From: Mycolicibacter icosiumassiliensis
Lineage (GTDB): Bacteria > Actinomycetota > Actinomycetes > Mycobacteriales > Mycobacteriaceae
NCBI RefSeq assembly: GCF_900078685.2
Contig: NZ_LT546170.1
Span: forward strand, 665,663 to 729,662
DNA: 64,000 bases
Direction: 5' to 3'
The notes beneath the pieces were generated by a model, which was not told the DNA's origin, ran no database searches, and was given only the letters and a program-made list of their open reading frames with translations. The translations under genes were made by a program, and so were the position numbers. Below are positions 57,524-64,000 of the stretch, piece after piece. Each line of letters opens with the position of its first letter. The stretch's first letter is position 1.

Positions 57524-59623
57524 TCAGGTGGCGCCGGCAGCGTGCGCGGCCGCCGACAGCGGTTCGTAGCGGGCGAAGCCGCGGGTGAACGAACCGGCGC
57601 CGTGGGTCAACGATCGCAGGTCGACCGCGTACCGGATGAGCTCGGTCTGCGGTACTTCGGCCTTCACGCAGGTGCGGTCGGCCCCGACTTTATCGGTGCC
57701 CAACACCCGGGCGCGGCGGGCGGACAGATCGCCCATCACCGCACCGACCAGTTCGTCGGGTATCAGCACGGTGACATCGTCGATCGGCTCGAGCAGTCGC
57801 ACCGCCGCGTTGGTCGCGGCATCACGTAATGCGGCTGCGCCGGCCATCTGGAAAGCAAAATCTGAGGAGTCGACGCTGTGCGCCTTGCCGTCGATCAGGG
57901 TGACCCGGATGTCGACCACCGGATAACCGCCGCCGGCGTCGCCGGTCAGCCCGCGCTCCATCTGGGCACGAATGCCCTTCTCCACGCTGGGGATGAACGA
58001 GCGGGGCACGGCGCCGCCGACCACGCGGTCGACGAACTCGAAGCCGGCGCCCTGCATCAGCGGCTCCACTTCGATGTCGCAGATCGCGTACTGGCCGTGT
58101 CCGCCGGACTGCTTCACATGACGGCCGTGGCCTTTGGCCTTGGTAGAGAACGTCTCTCGCAGTGCCACGCGCAGGCCGACGGTGTCCACCGATACCGCAT
58201 AGCGGTGCGCCAGTGCGTCAAGCACGATTCCGGAGTGCGCCTCGCCCATGCACCACAGCACGGTCTGATGGGTCTCCGGGTTCCGCTCGATACGCAGGCT
58301 GGGGTCCTCGGCAGCCAGCCGGGCCAGCCCGACCGCCAGCTTGTCCTCGTCGGTCTTGGCGTGCGGAATGACCGCCACGGGCAGTAGCGGATCCGGCATC
58401 GACCAGGGTTTGCACACCAGGGGTTCGTCCTTGCCGGACAGGGTGTCTCCGGTCTCGGCGTGGCTGAGTCGGCCGACGGTACAGATATCCCCGGCCATCA
58501 CTTCGGTGGCCGGGCGCTGCTGTCTGCCGAGCGGAAACGCCAGGGTCCCGATCCGATCGTCTTCGTCGTGGTCGGAGCGACCGGTCCTGTCGCCGAAAAA
58601 TCCGGCGCAATGACCGCTGACATGGATTCCACTGTCGGGCTTGATGGTTCCGGAGAACACTCGCACCAGGCTGACCCGGCCGAGATACGGGTCCGATGTC
58701 GTCCGGACGACTTCGGCCAGCAGTGGCCCGTCCGGATCGCATCTCAGCCCGGTACGCGCCACACCGTCGGGGTTGAACACCTCCGGAAGCAGATGTTCGG
58801 GAGGGGCCGGGAATCCGGTGGTGACGACATCGAGCAGTTCGGGAATGCCGCTGCCGCTGACGCTGCATGCCGGGATGACCGGGAAGAACGACCCGCGCGA
58901 CACCGCCCGCTCCAGATCAGCGGTGAGCAGCGCTGGGTCGATCTGCTCGCCGCCCAGGTAGCGGTCCAGCAGCGACTCGTCCTCGGACTCCTCGATGATG
59001 GCCTCGATCAACGCGCCGCGCTGCTGCTCGGTGCCGGGAAAGGAGGCAGCCGCCAGTAGATCGACCAGGCCGCCGTCCGCGGCCGGCGCAGGCAGATACA
59101 GCGGCAGCACGGTGTCGCCGAATGCCGCCTGGGCGGCGGCCAGGCGGGCCGGAAAGTCGGCCCGGGCGTGGTCCAGCTTGGTGACGACGACCGCACGCGG
59201 CATGGCGACCCGGCTGCACTCCTGCCACAGCGCCGCGGTCGTGTCGTCGACATCCTCGTTGGCCGCGATGACGAACAGCGCCGCGTCAGCGGCCCGCAAC
59301 CCGGCCCGCAGTTCTCCGACGAAGTCGGCGTAGCCCGGGGTGTCGATCAGGTTGACCTTGACACCGTGGTGCGCCAGCGAGGCGCACGCGACCCCTACCG
59401 AACGCTGCTGACGGATCTCCGCCTCGTCGTAGTCGCAGATCGTGCTGCCCTCGGTGATGCAGCCGGCCCGGGACAACACCCCTGCCGTCACGAGCATCGC
59501 CTCGACCAGCGTGGTTTTCCCGGAGCCTGGCGGACCGACCAGAACGACATTGCGGATGGCGGCCGGCGTGGCCGCGGTCGGGGCGGCGCCGCCGCCCCGT
59601 GAGGTTCCGGTCTTGTCCGCCAT
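57524..59623 (-). CDS. fusA2: Elongation factor G-like GTPase (EF-G2, FusA2)
   Basis: This is a second EF-G-like protein, as M. tuberculosis Rv0120c. The 699-residue protein has G1 (GPPGSGKT), G3 (LIDTPGYADF) and G4 variant (VVTKLDHARADF; TKLD instead of NKxD), then EF-G domains II to V (SGHCAGFF, PLMQGAGFEFVDRVVGGAVP). Several residues differ from EF-G, and related proteins lack normal translocase activity, so its role is uncertain, perhaps in ribosome binding under stress. ATG at 59623 is clear. Confidence 0.9.
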   Translation of the reverse strand: MADKTGTSRGGGAAPTAATPAAIRNVVLVGPPGSGKTTLVEAMLVTAGVLSRAGCITEGSTICDYDEAEIRQQRSVGVACASLAHHGVKVNLIDTPGYADFVGELRAGLRAADAALFVIAANEDVDDTTAALWQECSRVAMPRAVVVTKLDHARADFPARLAAAQAAFGDTVLPLYLPAPAADGGLVDLLAAASFPGTEQQRGALIEAIIEESEDESLLDRYLGGEQIDPALLTADLERAVSRGSFFPVIPACSVSGSGIPELLDVVTTGFPAPPEHLLPEVFNPDGVARTGLRCDPDGPLLAEVVRTTSDPYLGRVSLVRVFSGTIKPDSGIHVSGHCAGFFGDRTGRSDHDEDDRIGTLAFPLGRQQRPATEVMAGDICTVGRLSHAETGDTLSGKDEPLVCKPWSMPDPLLPVAVIPHAKTDEDKLAVGLARLAAEDPSLRIERNPETHQTVLWCMGEAHSGIVLDALAHRYAVSVDTVGLRVALRETFSTKAKGHGRHVKQSGGHGQYAICDIEVEPLMQGAGFEFVDRVVGGAVPRSFIPSVEKGIRAQMERGLTGDAGGGYPVVDIRVTLIDGKAHSVDSSDFAFQMAGAAALRDAATNAAVRLLEPIDDVTVLIPDELVGAVMGDLSARRARVLGTDKVGADRTCVKAEVPQTELIRYAVDLRSLTHGAGSFTRGFARYEPLSAAAHAAGAT

Positions 59624-59779
59624 GGCAGCCTCCTCGCAGAGTTCAGCCTTCCCTCAACAGGCGCTGAGCACAAGAGTTGCGCCCCGACGGCATTCGCCCT
59701 GCTGGCGTATAGCGTTTGCCAGCCGGACTGGCGGTTCCGGTAAGCTAGGCATTCTTGTTTCGCGAGTCCAGCGTCTGCG

Positions 59780-59793
59780 ACGTCCCGGGACGT
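59780..59793. promoter_or_regulatory. 14-bp perfect palindrome upstream of pepA
   Basis: ACGTCCCGGGACGT (59780-59793) is a perfect 14-base palindrome 52 bases before the pepA start, in the fusA2-pepA divergent region. It may be an operator. The start has AGGAGG (59830-59835) just upstream. Confidence 0.35.
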
Positions 59794-59844
59794 GCCGGGT
59801 CAACGATGCCTGGACCGTGGCTCTGACTGCAGGAGGAATGACGT

Positions 59845-60891
59845 ATGAGCGGAGCGCATCGCCCCGGCCGGTGGCGGCTGCTCAGTGCGATGACGGCAGC
59901 GATGGCCACCACGGCGCTGGTAACGGTGCCGGCCCAGGCGTCGCCCAGCCTGCCCGCTTTCCCGCTCGACCCGTCGGCGATGGTTGCCCAGGTCGGCCCG
60001 GCAGTGGTCAATATCGACGCCCAGATGAACTACCAGAGCGCGGTCGGGGCCGGAACCGGCATCGTGTTGGACCCCAGCGGCGTGGTGCTGACCAACAACC
60101 ACGTCGTCGCCGGCGCCACCAGCCTCACGGCGGTCTCGGTCGCCAACGGCCAGACCTATGACGTTGACGTGCTCGGTTTCGACCGCAGCCACGACGTCGC
60201 GGTGCTGCAGTTGCGCGGTGCCGACGGCTTGCCGGCTGCCAACATCGGCAACTCGTCGCGAGTCGCCGTCGGTGACCCAGTGGTCTCGATGGGCAATGCC
60301 GGCGGCCACGGCGGTACGCCGAGTGCGGTCCCGGGGCGCGTCATCGGCCTGAACCAGACCGTTTCGGCCGCCGACGAGCTGACCGGCAGCACCGAAACGC
60401 TGACCAACATGATCAAAGCCGACACCGCTATCCGTCCCGGTGACTCGGGCGGTCCGATGGTGAACGCTGCCGGCCAGGTGATCGGGATGAACACCGCCGC
60501 GTCGGACAACTACAAGTTCGCCCAGCCCGGCGGCGAAGGCTACGCGATCCCGATCGACCAGGCGATGGCGATCGCCGGCCAGATCCGGTCCGGTGTCTCG
60601 TCGAACACCGTGCACATCGGTGAAACGGCGTTCATGGGTGTCGGCGTGGTGGACAACAACGGCGGCGCGCGAGTCGCCCAGGTACTTGACGGCACCCCGG
60701 CCGCCGCGAGTGGTATCGCCCGAGACGACATCATCACCTCGGTCAACGGCCGGCCGGTGAACTCGGCCACCGACCTGACCGACGTGCTCGACCAGTGCCA
60801 CCCGGGCGACAGCGTCACGCTGACGTGGCGCAGTGCGACCGGCGGCGACCACAGTGCCAACGTGACGTTGGTTCCCGGTCCGGTCGGCTGA
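59845..60891 (+). CDS. pepA: Secreted trypsin-like serine protease PepA (Mtb32A type)
   Basis: The 348-residue protein has a Sec signal (LLSAMTAAMATTALVTVPAQA), an S1C trypsin-like domain with catalytic His in VLTNNHVVAGA, Asp in DRSHDVAVLQL and Ser in RPGDSGGPMVN, and a C-terminal PDZ domain (from about 255: GVGVVDNNGGARVAQVLDG). It matches M. tuberculosis PepA (Rv0125, Mtb32A; 355 residues), and its neighbours fusA2 and fbpC match too. Substrates are not known. Confidence 0.95.
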   Translation: MSGAHRPGRWRLLSAMTAAMATTALVTVPAQASPSLPAFPLDPSAMVAQVGPAVVNIDAQMNYQSAVGAGTGIVLDPSGVVLTNNHVVAGATSLTAVSVANGQTYDVDVLGFDRSHDVAVLQLRGADGLPAANIGNSSRVAVGDPVVSMGNAGGHGGTPSAVPGRVIGLNQTVSAADELTGSTETLTNMIKADTAIRPGDSGGPMVNAAGQVIGMNTAASDNYKFAQPGGEGYAIPIDQAMAIAGQIRSGVSSNTVHIGETAFMGVGVVDNNGGARVAQVLDGTPAAASGIARDDIITSVNGRPVNSATDLTDVLDQCHPGDSVTLTWRSATGGDHSANVTLVPGPVG

Positions 60892-60905
60892 CGTACTAGG
60901 CGCGC

Positions 60906-61583
60906 GTGCTAGCCAAGCGCTATGGCAGTGAAGCAAGACTGTCGTGGGTTCTTGCTGGGCTGGCCGGTGTGCTGGCTGCCACGGCCTACACCCATTCCGA
61001 GGGCTACTTCGTCACCTTCATGACCGGCAACGCCGGGCGTGCGGCGCTGGGCTTGTTCACGGACAGCCAGTGGATGTCGATTTCGGCTGCAGCCCTGCTG
61101 GTGTCCTTCATCTCCGGTGTGGTGATCGCTTCGCTGTGCCACCGTCACGTGTGGCGCAGCCGGCCGCACGGCGCCTTGCGGCTGACCGCGGTGTCGCTGC
61201 TGGCCGCGACCGTGACCGACTGGATCGAGGGCGGGCCCGCGCTGCCGGTGCCACTGCTGCCGATTCTGCTTGTTGCGTTCGGGGTCGGCGCGCTGAACAC
61301 CACGTTCGTCCGGGACGGCGAAGTGTCGATTCCGTTGAGCTATGTGACCGGCACGGTGGTGAAGCTGGGCCAAGGCATTGAGCGCCACATCAGCGGCGGA
61401 ACGATTCACGATTGGTTCTTCAATTTCATGCTGCTGACCGGATACATCTCCGGGGCGGCCGTCGGTGGCGTTATCAGCCTGTTCGTCGGTGGTACCTGGA
61501 TGCTGGCTACCGCCACGGTGATCTGCGTGCTGGCCACCTGGTACAGCCACCGCTACGTCGACCGTCGCGGGTTGTGGCGCTGA
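60906..61583 (+). CDS. YoaK-like (DUF1275) membrane protein
   Basis: The 225-residue protein has six or seven membrane helices and DUF1275 signatures: DAYTHSEGYFVTFMTGN-like text (TAYTHSEGYFVTFMTGNAG), FGVGALNTTFVRDGEVSIP, and YVTGTVVKLGQGI. Its function is unknown. It starts at a GTG 15 bp after the pepA stop and is probably co-transcribed with pepA. It ends before a strong bidirectional terminator. Confidence 0.85.
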   Translation: MLAKRYGSEARLSWVLAGLAGVLAATAYTHSEGYFVTFMTGNAGRAALGLFTDSQWMSISAAALLVSFISGVVIASLCHRHVWRSRPHGALRLTAVSLLAATVTDWIEGGPALPVPLLPILLVAFGVGALNTTFVRDGEVSIPLSYVTGTVVKLGQGIERHISGGTIHDWFFNFMLLTGYISGAAVGGVISLFVGGTWMLATATVICVLATWYSHRYVDRRGLWR

Positions 61584-61605
61584 CCGCTCGTCCGCTTTAG
61601 GCCTA

Positions 61606-61653
61606 CCAACACGTCGGCGGCAGTGCTGGATTGCACTGCCGCCGACGTGTTGG
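61606..61653. terminator. Bidirectional terminator between YoaK gene and fbpC
   Basis: A 21-base arm (61606-61626, beginning CCAACACGTCGG) and its exact complement (61633-61653) form a perfect stem with loop TGGATT. It lies between two convergent genes (stop at 61583 on plus and 61662 on minus). Confidence 0.9.
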
Positions 61654-61661
61654 GGGGTCGA

Positions 61662-62654
61662 TCAGGTCGGGTCGATGCCCACGCCCAGCGTGCGCTGGAT
61701 GTCGGGCTTCATCGCGACCAGCTGCTCGTTCCAGTACGGCCAGTCGTGCGTCCCGTTGGCCGGGAAGTTGAACACGCCGTTGTTGCCGCCGGCCGCGGCG
61801 TAGTTCTGCTGGAACTGCTGGTTGGTGCGCAGCGTCAGGCTCTCCAGGAACTTGGCGGGCAGGTTGTTGCCGCCGAGGTCGCTCGGGGTGCCGTTGCCGC
61901 AGTAGACCCAGATCCGGGTGCGGTTGGCCACCAGCCGCGGGATCTGCACCATCGCGTCGTTACGCTTCCAGGCCGGGTCGGACGACGGGCCCCACATGCT
62001 GTTGGCGTTGTAACCGCCGGCGTCGTTCATCGCCAGCCCGATCAGCGTCGGCCACCAGCCCTCTGACGGGTTCAGGAAGCCCGAAAGCGCTGCTGCGTAA
62101 GGGAACTGTTGCGGGTAGTAGGCAGCCAGGATCAGCGCCGAACCGCCCGCCATCGACAAGCCCACCACCGCGTTGCCGTAGGGCGAGACGCTCTTGTTGG
62201 CCTGCAGCCAGGTGGGCAGCTCCCGGGTCAGGAAGGTCTCCCACTTGTAGGTGTAGTTCTGGCCGTTGCCCTGCGACGGCTGGTACCAGTCCGAGTAGAA
62301 GCTGGACTGCCCGCCGACCGGCATGATCACCGACAACCCGGACTGGTAGTACTCCTCGAACGCCGGGGTGTTGATGTCCCAACCGTTGAAGTCGTCCTGG
62401 GCGCGCAGCCCGTCGAGCAGGTACACCGCGTGGGTGCCGCCCGGCTGGAACTGCACCTTGATGTCCCGGCCCATCGCGGCCGAGGGCACCTGTAGGTACT
62501 CCACCGGCAGGCCCGGGCGGGAGAATGCGGACGCGTCACCCGCATCACCGACAGCCCCGACGAGGCCGCTCAGCAGCGCGGCCCCCACCGCCGCGACCGT
62601 CAGCCGGCGCGGCAGCCGACTCGCCGCGTTACGCAACTTCTCAACGCTCTTCAT
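61662..62654 (-). CDS. fbpC: Antigen 85 mycolyltransferase (FbpC)
   Basis: The enzyme transfers mycolic acids between trehalose monomycolate molecules and onto arabinogalactan. The 330-residue protein has a signal peptide (about 1-43), then the esterase fold beginning FSRPGLPVEYLQVPSA. The nucleophile Ser is in GLSMAGGSALILAA and the His is in NGTHDWPYWNEQL; MWGPSSDPAW and GWDINTPAFEEYY are typical. By eye it is closest to M. tuberculosis Ag85C (Rv0129c). It follows the conserved order pepA to fbpC. The 200-bp upstream region carries the promoter. Confidence 0.96.
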   Translation of the reverse strand: MKSVEKLRNAASRLPRRLTVAAVGAALLSGLVGAVGDAGDASAFSRPGLPVEYLQVPSAAMGRDIKVQFQPGGTHAVYLLDGLRAQDDFNGWDINTPAFEEYYQSGLSVIMPVGGQSSFYSDWYQPSQGNGQNYTYKWETFLTRELPTWLQANKSVSPYGNAVVGLSMAGGSALILAAYYPQQFPYAAALSGFLNPSEGWWPTLIGLAMNDAGGYNANSMWGPSSDPAWKRNDAMVQIPRLVANRTRIWVYCGNGTPSDLGGNNLPAKFLESLTLRTNQQFQQNYAAAGGNNGVFNFPANGTHDWPYWNEQLVAMKPDIQRTLGVGIDPT

Positions 62655-62854
62655 AGCCTTTGTCCCATCCCAATGTCGTGCGGTCTAGCCCTTCTGAACG
62701 GAGTCAAACACGGGCCGCCGCCGTGACCTGTTCGCCGCCACGGGTTTTCATATCGCGGTTCGGCAACGATTGAGATTCAGCGCGGACTCGCCACCGACCG
62801 AGTGGGCGTTTGGGTAGGCATATAGTCGACGTAATCATCGACGAAGGGCTGGTC

Positions 62855-64000
62855 ATGCAGGCGAGTGCTCGGGTCTGGGGGACCGCTGGGGCTCCGTTGG
62901 CCGGGGTGCGTGTCGTCGAGATCGCCAGCTTCGTCGCCGTCCCGCTCGCTGGAATGACGCTGGCACAACTGGGCTGCGACGTGGTGCGCATCGACCCGAT
63001 CGGCGGTGCGGCCGACTACCGGCGCTGGCCCGTCACCGAAGACGGCACCTCGATCTACTGGACAGGCCTCAATAAGGGCAAACGCTCGGTGGTCGCCGAT
63101 CTGCGCGCGCCCGAGGGCCAGCGTGTGGTGCAGCAACTGATCGCCGACAGTGGCGTGTTGCTGACCAATATGGCTGGCCGGCAATGGCTTTCCTACGACA
63201 CGCTAGTGGCAGAGCGTCCCGACCTGATCCACCTTGAGGTGCTCGGGCGGGCCGACGGCTCCACCGCGGTGGACTACACGATCAACGCTGGTGTCGGCTT
63301 TCCGCTGGTCACCGGGCCCAGCGACCACGCCGCACCGATCAACCACGTGCTGCCGGCCTGGGACATCGCCTGCGGGCTGCACGCCGCGCTGGCGGTGTCC
63401 GCCGCACTGTACCGCCGCGATCACACCGGCGAGGGCTGCCGGATTCGGCTGGCGCTGGAGGACGTCGCATTGGGTACCGCCAGCGCCCTGGGCTTCCTCA
63501 CCGAGGCCATGGTGAACGGCGACCGGCGGGAACGCATCGGCAATGCGGTCTACGGGCAGTACGGGCAGAGCTTTGCCAGCGGTGACGGGGCGACGTTCAT
63601 GGTCGTCACCCTGACCGATCGGCACTTCCGTGATTTGGCCGAGCTGACCGGCTCGACGAAAGTCCTTGCGGCACTGTCTCAAGCGCGCGGCATCGACTTC
63701 GGCGACGAAGGACAGCGCTATCGTCACCGCGACCTGCTGACCGGACTGTTCAGCGGCTGGTTTGCCGAGCGGCCCGCGGCGCAGATCGAAGCCGCCTTGA
63801 CGGAAACGTCGCTGCTCTGGGACCGGTACCGCAGCTTTGCCGAGGTGGTCGCAGACGAGCGTCTATACGACAACCCGATGTTCACGCCGCTGCATCAGCC
63901 CCGGGTGGGGGAGTACTTGGCGGCGGGGCTGCCGGCGTCGATCGACGGTGCCCACCCGCCTGCCGTCGCGGCCCCAGCGCTGGGAGCCGACACCGAACAG
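62855..64000 (+). CDS. CaiB/BaiF family III CoA-transferase, 3'-truncated
   Basis: The frame is open from the ATG at 62855 to the window end (382 codons, no stop). The sequence shows family III CoA-transferase features: LAGVRVVEIASFVAVPLAGM, ADYRRWPVTEDGTSIYW, TGLNKGKRSVVADLR and the catalytic-region Asp in PAWDIACGLHAAL. It resembles the 2-methylfumaryl-CoA isomerase (Mct) group from memory, but racemases and other transferases share these blocks. It is divergent from fbpC. The last residues inside the window are in the C-terminal part, so most of the protein is here. Confidence 0.85.
   Translation, partial: MQASARVWGTAGAPLAGVRVVEIASFVAVPLAGMTLAQLGCDVVRIDPIGGAADYRRWPVTEDGTSIYWTGLNKGKRSVVADLRAPEGQRVVQQLIADSGVLLTNMAGRQWLSYDTLVAERPDLIHLEVLGRADGSTAVDYTINAGVGFPLVTGPSDHAAPINHVLPAWDIACGLHAALAVSAALYRRDHTGEGCRIRLALEDVALGTASALGFLTEAMVNGDRRERIGNAVYGQYGQSFASGDGATFMVVTLTDRHFRDLAELTGSTKVLAALSQARGIDFGDEGQRYRHRDLLTGLFSGWFAERPAAQIEAALTETSLLWDRYRSFAEVVADERLYDNPMFTPLHQPRVGEYLAAGLPASIDGAHPPAVAAPALGADTEQ

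Overview
This is a high-GC mycobacterial chromosome segment. The evidence is PE and PPE proteins, MmpS/MmpL pairs, DUF732, an antigen 85 mycolyltransferase, a fused HadA/HadB-type dehydratase, a carboxylic acid reductase and many FadE and TetR genes. Two blocks look syntenic with M. tuberculosis from memory: tesB followed by cydC-cydD-cydB-cydA (Rv1618 to Rv1623c), and rhomboid, OafA-type acyltransferase, LdtMt1, FusA2, PepA and FbpC (Rv0110 to Rv0129c). The species cannot be named from the sequence.

Layout. 1-5.3 kb holds the 3' part of a giant polyunsaturated-fatty-acid-synthase-like gene (KS, chain-length factor, FabA-type dehydratases, PKS-type dehydratase, C-terminal phospholipid acyltransferase). 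It is interrupted by a sequencing adapter, so this locus is chimeric. 5.4-12 kb holds two Tat-exported DUF1906 paralogues around a PE/PPE pair and tesB, then two gene remnants. 12-19 kb holds a heterodimeric acyl-CoA dehydrogenase pair, a DUF732 protein, an SbtA-like bicarbonate transporter and two PPE-SVP proteins. 19-26 kb holds the fused dehydratase and the cytochrome bd operon cydABDC, with a dyad before cydA.

26-46 kb holds a methyltransferase, TetR regulators, a 13E12-type HNH remnant, two MmpS/MmpL export operons with neighbouring TetR genes and promoter dyads, an amidohydrolase/SRPBCC/SDR operon, an N-terminally truncated MMPL gene whose first proton-relay Asp is Asn, and a small redox cluster (DinB-like, SnoaL-like, FAD oxidoreductase). 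46-52 kb holds a PE-PPE-domain hydrolase with an exact 45-bp tandem duplication, a secreted protein, a methyltransferase, rhomboid and acyltransferase. 52-64 kb holds carboxylic acid reductase, a leader region with a short ORF, a small basic protein, L,D-transpeptidase, a DUF2231 protein, FusA2, PepA, a YoaK-like protein, FbpC and the start of a CoA-transferase.

Many genes are lipid- or envelope-directed: acyl chain synthesis and oxidation, RND-type lipid export, mycolyl transfer and peptidoglycan cross-linking. No rRNA, tRNA, CRISPR array or intact insertion sequence was found by eye. The strongest single observation is the adapter chimera at 879-955. The most interesting biology is the PUFA-synthase-like enzyme that carries its own acyltransferase, but its true architecture cannot be read until the locus is re-sequenced.
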